64,000 nucleotides of DNA, taken from contig JAKZAN010000007.1 in assembly GCA_023053545.1 (NCBI GenBank), positions 4,526,001 through 4,590,000 on the forward strand, read 5' to 3'. The stretch comes from Lepidurus packardi. Its lineage: Eukaryota > Arthropoda > Branchiopoda > Notostraca > Triopsidae. Positions within the stretch are counted from its first letter, which is position 1, and each line of letters opens with the position of its first letter. Shown here one piece after another: positions 1 through 12,221 of the stretch. The notes beneath the pieces were generated by a model, which made no database searches, was not told the DNA's origin, and saw nothing but the letters and a program-made list of their open reading frames with translations. The position numbers and the translations under genes were made by a program.

Positions 1-1592
<1,592 letters not shown>

Positions 1593-2426
1593 TTAGATCA
1601 AGGAAATTGAATGTGTTTTTGGCTTCAGCGAGGTTGGCGTTCTATAACTGTCATCCGTCGTTTACTCATGTATGGAAGTAATTGTTTCTTTTATTTATCT
1701 TTTATGTGGCTCTACAGAACTGATCTGACACCTGTTTCGGAATCATCTTCATGATTTATTATTATGTATTTGAAAACTGTTGGGAGCAGTATACATTAGT
1801 AATTCATGGCTTTTTGGCTTAACTTGTGAAATAAAGATGTCGAGTGATTTCAAAAATGGCGCTACATTTTCTGGCTCTATTGAAATGGCGGTTCTGCAGC
1901 CCTCGTGTGGCGATAAGCAGAAGCTTCAAGTATCCGGCGTGGTCTTTGGCGTCTATTTTATTGATTCGACATTTATCCTGTTTTGTGTGGCTGATTTGAA
2001 CGGTTTAGTGTGATTTTGTTATGTCAGATATGGAGGCAAGTTCTATTTACTATTTTTTCAAGACTTAAGAAAAGAGGCACAAAAGATAAATATTCAACAA
2101 GACGTGCTTGTTGACTAGATCTACCGTCCTTGACTCGCGCTTGTGTTGAGGGCTTTTATAGGCCATCAACATTCAAAAAGTACAAAAATGTTTTCGTCAG
2201 TGTCTATAGGTCTAACCCTAAATGTTAATGAATAAGTGGTTATTAAATTTCCAGTTCCTGCCATGATTTTAAACAATCATAATGCCGAACACAATCTTTA
2301 ATCATAATCATAACTGCGTTGCTGTGCTAGTGTAATGCATAAGGGAAACTATTGTTGTATCTTAGTTTTGATCGTTTAACTGTCTTGTAACTGTCAATTT
2401 TGGAAATTAATTCACAGGATAGCAAA
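1593..2426. other. Mi-2 3' UTR and tra2 upstream region
   Basis: There is no convincing coding sequence. A canonical AATAAA at 1830-1835 probably serves as the Mi-2 polyadenylation signal, about 240 bp after the stop. The remainder up to the tra2 start is A/T-rich and is taken to be the tra2 promoter and 5' UTR. No clear TATA box was recognised. Confidence 0.5.
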
Positions 2427-3735
2427 ATGGGTAATCACCGCGATTACAGAGAACGCCGTGGAGGGCATGGCTCACGTTCAGGATCTCCTCCTCGAGTAAA
2501 ACGTGAACGGGACAGGGATCTTTCTGGATCACCGCGGCGCCGCTCTCCTGGGTAATTTCCTCCCGATATTTTTCTCAATGTGAGCTGTCTAACAAACGTG
2601 TTTGGAAATTATACCTACACAGGCGTGGTGTCATTCGCCAACACAGACGTCCGTTGGATTCGCCTCCCCCACGCTCTCGTTCCCGTTCCCCTCGGCGTTA
2701 CCGTGAGCGCCCGCGTTCGCGATCCTTCAGTCCTCCTCCGCGTTATGAACGAGAGCGCGATGGAGGCCGAGGAGGAGGTGGGGGAGGAGGCAGACGAGAC
2801 AGGGGTGGCAAGGATCACTATCGTTCCCGCTCTCGCACACCTGAGAAACGGAGGCAAGGAGGAGGAGGAGGAGGCGGCGGCAATAATAGAAATATGGTAT
2901 AAACTTGCATCACTTGCCACATAGTCGATGGTATTACAGCTAGTTTACTGTTTGTAGGAAAACCCCGAGCCATCTCGTTGTTTAGGCGTGTTTGGCATGG
3001 GTATGTACACTACTGAAACGGAGCTTCAGCACGTTTTCAACAAATATGGACCAATTGAAAGAGTACAAGTTGTGAAAGATGCCAAGGTAAGACTTCGTGA
3101 CACCATTTCCAGATACTGTCTTTAGTTCTTACTTTTATGATGGAAAATCCAATCACCAAACCAATGAGTGAAAATGATTATTAATTTAACATGCACTACC
3201 AGCTGACGTTTTCGTTTCCTTGCAACCATTAATGACCTGTACATTGCGCGGTGTTAACGTGTTTTTTTTTTTACTTTTTCCAGACGGGACGTTCTCGAGG
3301 ATTTGCGTTCGTATACTACGAGAACATGGAAGATGCCAAAATTGCTAAAGACCAGTGTTCTGGAATGGAAATCGATGGACGTCGTATTCGAGTGGATTTT
3401 TCAGTTACCCAGCGCCCACATACCCCCACCCCTGGCATTTACATGGGAAGGCCTACTTAGTAAGTAACAACGTCAAGTTTGCTATCTTTATGGCTCTCTG
3501 GTCAGAGGCGCGGGACGTTATTAGCTAGGAAGGGTGTTTTCAGCTGGTTAGTCTCGCGTCAAATGGCATTGTAGAGTGTTACAGAGGCTAAAGTTATTGT
3601 TTTTTAGGTTTTGTTTACATGTTTTTTTCTCTTTGTAGTAGCCATGGTCGTCGTCGTTCACCATCGCCACATCGTTCTCGTCGCGCAGGGGGTTATGACC
3701 GCTCCCGTTCACGTTCATATTCACCCCGTAAGTAA
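2427..3735 (+). CDS. tra2: Transformer-2, RS-RRM-RS splicing factor
   Basis: This is a sequence-specific activator of alternative splicing; in insects it acts with Transformer in sex determination. It is a nuclear RNA-binding protein. Five exons (2427-2551, 2623-2896, 2958-3086, 3284-3459, 3639-3735) give about 266 residues, close to fly Tra2. An N-terminal RS/Gly-rich domain includes [20 protein letters not shown]. One RRM follows: RNP2-like [13 protein letters not shown] and RNP1 [12 protein letters not shown]. Next comes the Tra2-specific linker [13 protein letters not shown] and a short RS tail ending RSRSYSPRK. The start is the first ATG, followed by [13 protein letters not shown]. The final codons CCC CGT AAG TAA overlap a perfect donor (GTAAGT at 3728), so a spliced isoform with a different tail is possible. 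Confidence in the family is very high; the exact 3' end is less sure. Confidence 0.93.
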
Positions 3736-5611
3736 AACTTACAGGCTTGACCTGCGTTTTCCCATTTCGGAGCGAGATATTTGCATTGGCCTGAAATTGA
3801 TCTTATTGATTTCAATCAGGTCGGTATTGATGCGAGCACTGTAAGAGAATTTTTATGCGCTTAATCGAGATCCGCTGCGGATAAAGGAGTTGATCGTTCT
3901 ACCCCGTTTGATTTTTTGGGTTGTCGATGAATCGTCAGTTGGCAATTTTCAATAATGTTTTTGTTCCCAAAGCGATACATTGGTAGGTTTTTTTCTTACG
4001 TGCTCTTAGATTTTAGAAGGAATACACGTTCTGATTTGCTTGTCTTTGCACTTCCAAGGTCTACCGGTTTACTAATCGTGTGTTTTTCTTCCCTTGGTTT
4101 GTTTTGTCTGGCTGACCCAACTCAAGAGGTGAAGGAGAAGTGCGATTTTACAAAAATGAAGTCTCAAAATGGGTCAAAATGGGCAAGCAAGCAAGACAAA
4201 GAAGACTTTGTGACGAAGTGACCCTTTGAAAAGGAAAAAGTCGACTGCCAGAGAAGAAAATATGAAAGAAAATGTTGTCAAAACTCATGAGAGGAAGAAC
4301 AAAACGGGGATTTTAAGAATCGATGGCGCATTCTTCTGCGTTTTCAGTTCCATTTACAAAATGGCATCCCTTCTACTACACGTCAGGAATATTGAAATGA
4401 AGCTTGAAGAGAAAGATGCTCGCAAGAGAGAGCAGAGAAGGTCTGAGACAAGAAAGCAAGAACACAAGAAACAAGACAAAAGATGCAGTATTGGGTGAGC
4501 TTAACCAGAAAGGCTCCTTAATTCTTATTAATTTCCAAGCTTTCTTACAACATTGCCAAGAAATCCCTTTGCTCATGTGCTCTTTTTTACTCGTTTTATC
4601 CCTGTGTTTTGCTTTTGTTTTAATACCAAAGGCTTTCTGTGTGTACTCGACGCAGAAGATGGGGGGTTTTTAAAGCGAAGAAAGAAGATTGCTGCCCAAA
4701 CTTTGAAGAACACGTCGTTCATCATCCCCCTCGACTGATGTTAAACTCGCATTTCTTTGTTATTTGGCTGAGGCGAAACAGAACAAGATTCCGCGGCTGT
4801 TGCAACACCGTGTCCCGCTTTTTACCTAAATTAGGTACGAAATCTTCTTGTTTCACTCGAAGGTCTTCTCTTTTTCGTTTTTTTGGGTCTTAAGTACCTT
4901 TTTTTGTTCGTCTTGAACCCTTTTTGTACCGTGTACGGCATAGATAGCCCAACTTTGCCTCTGCTTATCATAAGGCGGTGAAGGCTGAGTAAATATTTCG
5001 GTCGTTTGGCGACAAGTAGGGAAAGGTTTGGGACAGGCGTGATTGTCTGATCTGTCACTGCCAGGTCTGTTGCTTTTACCGACGCGTATTCACCCAATAA
5101 AGCAGGTTGGCTTAAGCCTTTTTGCTTGCACAACACAGCCAGAATTGTTTTTATTAGCTTTTTTTACCACTCCACATTGCTTACGATGCGAAGGACCTGC
5201 GATAATTGAGCCAAAGACCTGCGGTTGCAATGTTACAGAGTGCCTTATCCGGATCAGGCACACGGGATCCTCTTTTCATGCATTTCAAGCTGAATATTGT
5301 CAATTTGCTACTTCTAGAGTACTTCGTTTCCAGGAGATAAAAAATTTTCATTCTTTCTTCGTATTTGCTTGCTGGAACCGTTCCCGAGATTTTTGACTGC
5401 TGATATAGGTTCAAGATTGAGTCAGAAGTGCAGCCGTTACCCATTTGGAAAGGCTTTTATGTCATGAAATATAGTTCGGAACGAAATGACTAGGCTATAA
5501 TCGAATTCTCGTAGCTTTAGTGACCAGTTAAGCGATCATTCCATGTAATATTCGTAGTTAAGTTGCCATTTTTTATTTGAAATCTTCAAATTTATTCCCG
5601 TTTTTGTATTA
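3736..5611. other. Gene-poor interval downstream of tra2
   Basis: About 1.9 kb without a gene I can support. It probably includes the tra2 3' UTR or alternative 3' exons. Short open frames here, such as those around 3955-4900, are A/T-rich, lack domains and overlap on both strands, so I read them as chance. Confidence 0.4.
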
Positions 5612-6200
5612 CAGTAGGTGCCGCTTATTGTGATCACTGGTAATTAGAATCAGCCGCTTTATGGAATCAAATGTTAAAGGACCGATTCTAAATGATAAAA
5701 TTCATAGCATTTCAGTCGGTTATTAGAATCACACTTTCGGGTATTGGAATCAATTTCAAAGAATCTTCACATGTACGGTAACGAAACTACAGTAGTGATT
5801 GCTTCATGGACTTCGTAGATTGACCAGTGACATAGCTTTTACGACGTTCTGACCAATCCTGTCATTTCCACTCACGGCTAGGCTTAGGGGAAATCAATTT
5901 TGGTGAACAGTTCGGACTCATCGAAACTTAGGACAAGTTAAATTTAAAAGATTTGCCACAAAGGGACACGGCCGTTAAGTTAGGAATTCCTCGATCATCT
6001 ATCAAAATTGTTGAGAAATCTTTCGGAAATAACCAATAGTGGGTGTAGTGAATCTAGAAAATGAAACGTGGGAAAGTGTTGAAAAGTAGATGATGCTTTC
6101 TTTGGTTTAAAAAAGCCAGTAACAGATTTTTGATTATTAGAGTCTCCGCGTAATAGAATTCATATTCACTTGACAAAGGTGATCACAATAAGCGGCGTCG
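5612..6200 (+). mobile_element. Decayed pogo/Tigger-like (Tc1-mariner superfamily) element
   Basis: A perfect 18-bp inverted repeat, GCCGCTTATTGTGATCAC, lies at 5620-5637 and inverted at 6179-6196. The left end reads CAG after a TA, as in pogo elements; the outer right end has diverged. Subterminal copies of a TTAGAATCA-like word occur just inside both ends. Between them, 5947-6036 encodes KDLPQRDTAVKLGIPRSSIK and ten more residues before a stop. That matches the psq/CENP-B-type helix-turn-helix found at the N-terminus of pogo-family transposases. No DDE catalytic domain is present, so this is an internally deleted, dead copy. Confidence 0.7.
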
Positions 6201-6268
6201 ATTTCCATTTGTGTTTCATTATATTCGATAACTGGTGTTCGACTTTTCTGTCGATCAAACAAACAGAG

Positions 6269-6276
6269 TGACGTCA
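6269..6276. promoter_or_regulatory. Consensus CRE (TGACGTCA)
   Basis: A perfect palindromic cAMP-response element lies about 460 bp upstream of the NPLP1 TATA box. A related TGACGTCT is at 6666-6673, about 60 bp upstream of the TATA box. CREB sites are common in neuropeptide promoters; function here is inferred. Confidence 0.4.
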
Positions 6277-6730
6277 ATTATAATCGGTTTGACCCTTGTC
6301 AAACTACTTGAGATGCATATCCTGGAACCAAATAAGAACCGTCGTTTTTATTCTTAGGGTTTTATTTGCTTTCTTATGGCTTTCTGAATTTGCCTAATTA
6401 TATCAGTGAGGGACCCGAGGATTTCTTTTGTTTACCGCTTTCTTCCGTGGGACGTTAGATAAGACTGATCATAGGCTAGCAGTTATACATATTGAAGGTT
6501 TTACTTGTAGGATCATTGGCTAGCCCTATTGAAGGTTTTATTCATAGGGTCTATTTGTGTGGGAGGTATTGGTAAAGAAGCAACTAAGTGCGACGTGAAT
6601 GGCTTATATCGACGATCCTTTTTTTAGTATTTTTCTCCATAAGGGAGAAAAAGTCTCATGATCGATGACGTCTTGTTGCTCTTGGGTATGTGCTGGAACG
6701 CTGCTCCGGGATGGACGCAATTTGGCGGTG

Positions 6731-6766
6731 TATAAGAGGACAGGCGCTGGGCTCAGCGCGACTCAG
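6731..6766 (+). promoter_or_regulatory. Core promoter of NPLP1: TATA box plus TCAG initiator
   Basis: TATAAGAG begins at 6731 and an arthropod-type initiator TCAG lies at 6763-6766, the expected distance of about 30 bp. The first coding ATG is at 6987, giving a 5' UTR of about 220 nt. The spacing and context make this one of the clearer core promoters in the window. Confidence 0.55.
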
Positions 6767-6986
6767 AACCATTGCCATCATCAAGCCAACGAAAACTCGT
6801 TCCTCCGGTGCCGCGATTTAAGCACCAAGTCTTTCCGATAGACGCCAAGTTTGTATCCCAGCTTCGGCGGCTTGGGCCAAGCGATTTTTCTGGGGTTTTC
6901 CAGTGACAACAAGTTAACTGTCATCTCCTATTTCCACTCGATTAAGCCCTTGCATCGGATTCCCTCACGGGCCATTGTCAACGGAA

Positions 6987-9725
6987 ATGCACATTATCAT
7001 GTGCCTCGGATTCTTCGTTCTCCTATTCGCTGTCACAGAGGTAAGAAACTTTCCTAATCCAATTTTAATATATAATAGTCTTGTTATTCGGGAATTCTTA
7101 AGACAATAAACGATTTATTTCCATAATTTCCATAACCTAGTGAAAGTCAGTTTTAAGGCATTTTTCGGGGTCATAAAGCGTCCTTATAGCTTGGTGGAGC
7201 CATTCATCTTGCGTATGCAATGTCCACGAGAGAGAGTAATCAAAATGTCAATTGGTGGGTCGGGTGGGCAGAGGCGGTTTTCTAATATTAGTCAGAAAAG
7301 CGTGGGTTATGAAAAGCCAAAGATCAAAATGTTTTGATCGGAAATTAAGAGAACGTTTCCGTAGCTCCGTTCCCATCTAAAAGAAAGGTCAAGTAAAAGA
7401 CGGTGTTAGGGTACAAGAGGTCTTATCTGTACTTATTTCATTGCTTGATTAAAACTTTTTTTTTCTCGACGAGTGTACGTGTTTCGTTCTTCAAGCAATT
7501 GGCCCTTGCTCTGCTTAAAATTAGAATCCCCATCGCTTGCTCTTCGTACTCGTATCTATGGTTTTTACGATTCCGTAGATGTAGACGTCAAAGTGACAAG
7601 TTTTTGCTAACAGCGTAGTCTAGGGTTAGTACATTCTTATGCTGATCATAATACAGTTGCCTGGGTGTTTTATTTGACCGTTGCAGATGGTACAGATGCT
7701 TCGTATTTTCAGGTTGCTGGCATAGTTTAATTAAAAAGGGAACAAGCGCTATTTGTAATTTTAGGCATAGTGACCTTAAGTTGAGGCGATAGACTTGTTG
7801 TTCCGGAAGGTTCCTGTTTATGTTAGACTTGGTGGCTCTTAATTTGGATTGGATGACAGAAACATTCTCCCTTTGGTTAGGACCGACTATCCCCTTGAAG
7901 AGGTCTCTTTATTTGCTTTGTCTGTTAGGAATGATAGTAAAAGTAGCGAAGTGGGACGTTCATTAGCCCTTGACTACATGTTATTGTGAAGAGCAATCCA
8001 ACCATACTTGTTACCGTAATGGTTTGCGCGTGAGGAAGTCTTAAGTTCTTGTTGGAATCGTGATTATATATGCCTGGCTTTATTTTACAACAAGCTGGCG
8101 CAAACTGAACTTGTTGAGAACAAGTGAGTTTATCTCCTATTTGGTGTTTATGTCGTACTGACATCGGTATCTTGGGTTCCTGACTGGTGGAGTGGAGGTG
8201 AAAAAAGAAGAAAGCGGGGGTTGAAGGGCTTAAGGTTAGCTTGCACAAAAAGCGTAGAGAAAGAAGGCTTTTTATGGATGTGCTTTTCCTTTGTAGATTC
8301 TCCCTAAATCCATGGACCTTATTAGGACCAACTACGCCGTCCCGAGGATCTCCAATTTCTGCTTGACTTCTTTGTTGACATGCAGGGAATGTTGGGTGGA
8401 ATTGAATGCTGAGTACTTCGCTTTCTCCCACTTCGTTTAAGCAGACAAGGGTTTTGAATATAGCTGAACATGGAGTTGCTGTGTCAGTTCGAGTGGAAGA
8501 TTAATGAAATGAGAGGGTTCTTAATTAAAATTTTGGGGAAGAAAAGTACCCCATTTCTGTATGGGTTTCAATTTAATTTCTGCAATAATGGTCCCATATG
8601 CGTATAAGGGCGGTTGGTAGCGATAGTTCGTGAAGTTGCTCTTGGAACAGCTGTTACTGAGACAAGCGTGAGTAATCTTTTGCTGTGGCACAGGCGTTGT
8701 ACGAGAGTTTTGAATATCCTATTGTTCTCGCCGTTTTCTTAAAGGCTTTCTTCTGTTCTTCTTACCCCCCTTTTTTTACACGACAGGTCTGGTGTGAAGC
8801 CGAACTGGAGAACATGTCCCAAATGGCTGTGCAAGACACATCACATATTCATCACACATCTGATTTAAGGATAATGAGCCCGGGTGACGCTCCTCGTAAG
8901 CGTCGACATATCGGATCCTTAGCCGCGATGAATGCTCTTCGTACACGCGTGTACGGTTACCCTAAAGCGAGCGTTCATCGTCGATCAAATTATGTAGAGC
9001 CTGAATTTAGTCTTTTTCAAGAAGATAAGGATGAAACCTATGAAGCTGATAATCCAACCCCGCAAGCTAGTCGCATGAAGTATGATGTCGATAACAAAGA
9101 CAAGCGTTATCCAATGGCCATGGAAGACGCGCCTGGAAGAGTTCAATTTCCGAAGGCGATCGAATCTACGCTAAGCCCCATTAGACCTCGATTTCTACCA
9201 CCCGGGATTCTCAGCCAGTACCAACATCAGAAAAATAGTCACGGCGAAACGGCTCCTCGTGTCCGCACTGGATACAATCAACACTATTGGCGACATGTGG
9301 ACGGATCCGGGGACAAAAAACTGAACCAGGTCAAATCCAAGAAGTATGTAGGAGCTTTAGCGCGTAATAATGCTATACCCAGCTCGGTTGTCGGTTTTCA
9401 TTATACACCGCTGGGGAAAAGAGCTGATACCACGGATGAAAACGAGGACGAGGACAATTACGGCGTTTCGAACAATTCACCTTACATATTTATGAGGCCT
9501 GCTGGACGCAGCAGTGAAGCAGTTTTTGATAATGAGTTGCTAGGTAAGATAAAAAAATGGGATATATCTTATGGCAGCTGTGTAATTAAAGTTGGCTTCT
9601 TAACTTTAGGCCAAGAGGAAGAAGTTGAAGACGTGCTGCCCATGGTCATGACAAAACGGAATATTGCAGCTTTAGCGCGCCTTGGCCTGCTACCTCATGC
9701 TCGAGCAAGCCGCTATAACGGCTAA
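6987..9725 (+). CDS. NPLP1: Neuropeptide-like precursor 1 (NPLP1) prepropeptide
   Basis: This is a secreted neuropeptide precursor. Exon 1 (6987-7040) encodes MHIIMCLGFFVLLFAVTE, and the signal peptide runs on into VWCEAE of exon 2. Exons 2 (8787-9543) and 3 (9610-9725) complete about 308 residues. Three related peptides follow dibasic sites. HIGSLAAMNAL follows RKRR (from 8907). YVGALARNNAIPSSVVGF follows KK and ends TPLGKR (9345-9422), so a C-terminal amide is expected. NIAALARLGLLPHARASR follows KR (from 9660) and ends the protein. The xIxxLAR core is typical of arthropod NPLP1 families, in which several paracopies are released by convertases. The intron 9544-9609 is 66 nt with no stop, so retention keeps frame. 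An AATAAA follows at 9737-9742. The 1.7 kb first intron separates the signal peptide from the peptides. Confidence 0.85.
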
Positions 9726-9736
9726 TTAAGAAAGGT

Positions 9737-9742
9737 AATAAA
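9737..9742 (+). promoter_or_regulatory. Polyadenylation signal AATAAA of NPLP1
   Basis: Canonical hexamer 12 bp after the NPLP1 stop codon. Its closeness implies a very short 3' UTR unless downstream signals are used. Confidence 0.45.
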
Positions 9743-10961
9743 ACACCAACTTTGGGGGTCCATCGTGCCTAATTGGGATGCATTTTTAGGTACTTATTGT
9801 TCAGAATCCTTGATAATTAGCGTATATCTGCCAACATTTGCACAATCTTACTCGATTACTCATATCAGGTGGAGTCTCAATTTAAACGTGGTTGATACTA
9901 TTTTTAAGTGTGTAGAAACTTGTAAAATCATGTATCTTAAGTACAGGAATTAAAGTATACAAATGTGGCAATGGAGACTAGAGTTTTTATTCGTGAATAT
10001 ACGAACAGAAATGAATAGAAGAATCTGAAAACGTTGGTCAGGAATTCGGCCACCTTTGCATAATAACGATCTGAGGTTCCTTTTACTTTATTGTTATTGA
10101 TTATTATTGTTGAAGTTCGACCACTTCTGGTCTGCAATTGGTGTAGGAATATTAATCAGAATTTCCCAATTGCAATCTGAAAAAACGATTTCGTGAGAGT
10201 ACCGGCAAAAAAGAGGAGTGGCTTATTTCTGACATTTCCCATCAGAGCACGAAAAATTAAGCGAAAAGTTAAAATCCTCCCCTCCCGGACTCCTTGGTTC
10301 GTGTTTGTGCTTCTTTTGCTTGGCTAGGCTGTCAATCCAGAATTGTCGCCTTACGATTCAGTTGAGGGATATAAATCCCATTAGAATAATGGAGTAGAGT
10401 AGATAAGACGAGCAGATCCTTGAGCGAGGATTGAATACATGACATCGCCTTCCATAGACACCGCATTTGTTTAGGTGGCTCGGCTCGCGTCTTATTATAC
10501 TGAGATGTCTATAAAGAATGTTCTAAATAAGCTACGCATCATTGTAAGCAGAATATCATCGTATCATCCCTCAACGTTGTGTGTAGGGGCTTCAAGACAT
10601 AACTACTGGACGTAGCAGTAAAGTATAAGGTCCATAACGACCATAGGTTTTCGGTGACATTGTATTGTATATGTGAGCTTTTAATAAAAATAATTTAAAA
10701 CACATGTGGACTTATAATTTTTGAATGATTTCGATTTGTAAACAAAAGTATGTATTTTTTATTACACTTTAAATACATACACAGAAAATCAACATAATAA
10801 TTCGAACTTCCAGAGAATAAGGTATGGCTATAGTCGAACCGTCATATTTTATAAATCGAGCAAGAAGACAGATCACTTTATAGAATCGCTGTATAGATTT
10901 GTTCGTATTTTGTATTTATAGATCTTTTCTATTTATAGATCTTTCTTATAAATACTTAAAC

Positions 10962-11036
10962 ATTAAGCCCAGACCGCATGGATAGCACGCACGACTGGAG
11001 ACCAATAGGTCCTCGGTTCGATTCCCGGTCGAGGCA
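10962..11036 (+). repeat. tRNA-derived SINE fragment or tRNA pseudogene
   Basis: The segment ends with GGTCCTCGGTTCGATTCCCG then GTCGAGGCA. This contains a perfect Pol III B box, GGTTCGATTCC, inside a good T arm. The 5' half does not fold into a D arm, and the anticodon stem and acceptor pairing are not convincing, so it is not an intact tRNA. The opposite strand reads TGNRTEDLLVSSRACYPCG, a string type that recurs in repeat-derived spurious proteins. A tRNA-derived SINE is the best reading. Confidence 0.4.
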
Positions 11037-12221
11037 TTTAATTTCGTTGAAAAAAAACGATATAATAAATGGCTCTCTTTTCCTTTTCCATATGCCTTCC
11101 CGGCAAGGTTCCTATTCCCATATTTGAAATTGTTATGCTTCGGCATTACTCGATGGAATATCGTGGATAGGAAACCGAGCAGGGGAGTTGGGAACAGGGA
11201 AAAAGGGGCGAGGCTCTCAATTTTTTAAGGGGACCCCTTTGATACAGCATTATTCTTTATGGAAAAAAGCCCAGAAAACGCTTCTCCAGAGCAAAATGAG
11301 ACCACGCCTATTTCTTGGTCAAATCCACCAATAGGATTCATCCTTTCTGAATAGGCCCCACCCCTTTTATTGGATTTTTTAAAAATCACGCCAAAAATTC
11401 CCAGATGTTCACTTTTGTTTCCAATATAGAAGATTAATATTTAATGGCTAATGACAACATTAATTTATTTTTTGTCATGTCTTTTAGCCGTGAAACCAAA
11501 TCGGTATCACTGATGTAAATCTTCAAGGATTGTCTTATATTTTAATAACTCTTACTTATTTTTCGCTGTGAAGCAAGGTCATGCCGGAATAGCGGTAGGA
11601 ATCCGACCATTTTCAGTTTCCTGGGACCTAAAATAAATAGGCGAATCTGCACAAATGAGCTTTAAGAACGTGTCCAAAAATGCAAAAGTGGCTTTGTGAT
11701 AGGATATCATTACCATAACTAGAAGCATGCTGTCATTGTCCGTGTGTGATTTGTATACATTCGTGTCTTAAAAACATAGGATATAACGGAACAGTTGGTG
11801 CAAAAAGACATTCAGTAATACGGCGTTCTCGAAAAAGACCGCATAGTGCGACAACCAATACCCTGGAGCATTCGCACCTATCGTGTGCTCACCTTGGCAA
11901 GAAATAGTATCGGATTCCGCCTTTGGCTTTTGGGTAAAAGGGAACATCCTGTCTTACAACTTGATTCAGGTTTAACTCTCGCAGCATAAATAAAAGAGTT
12001 TTCTAAAGATAGTATTTTCTTAGAAACGCGCTGTCATTACATCCTTGGAATTATCACAACACAACCCAAATACCGCACTTAAAGATTGAAAACTCGAAAA
12101 AGGCTTGTGACAGAAAACAGAAATCCAATCGCTGATCTAGATCCGTCGTCATCGAATTATATTTCTCTTCACTGGTTGTGCGTCTTCTTATTTGCCTATT
12201 AGTCCAAAATCAAGTCTATAA

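Larger units (their letters stand above)
9726..12221. other. Gene-poor interval between NPLP1 and GKAP1
   Basis: About 2.5 kb of A/T-rich sequence without a supportable protein gene. It contains a tRNA-like repeat (separate entry) and two direct copies of a TTTATAGATCTTT word near 10915-10945. Nothing else was recognised. Confidence 0.4.

Noticed and set aside
3955..5444. Series of short open frames on both strands downstream of tra2
   Set aside because: They overlap each other, are A/T-driven and lack any recognisable motif.
10946..11146. 66-residue minus-strand frame with GNRTEDLLVSSRACYPCG
   Set aside because: It reads antisense through the tRNA-like repeat; such strings are typical of repeats, not genes.
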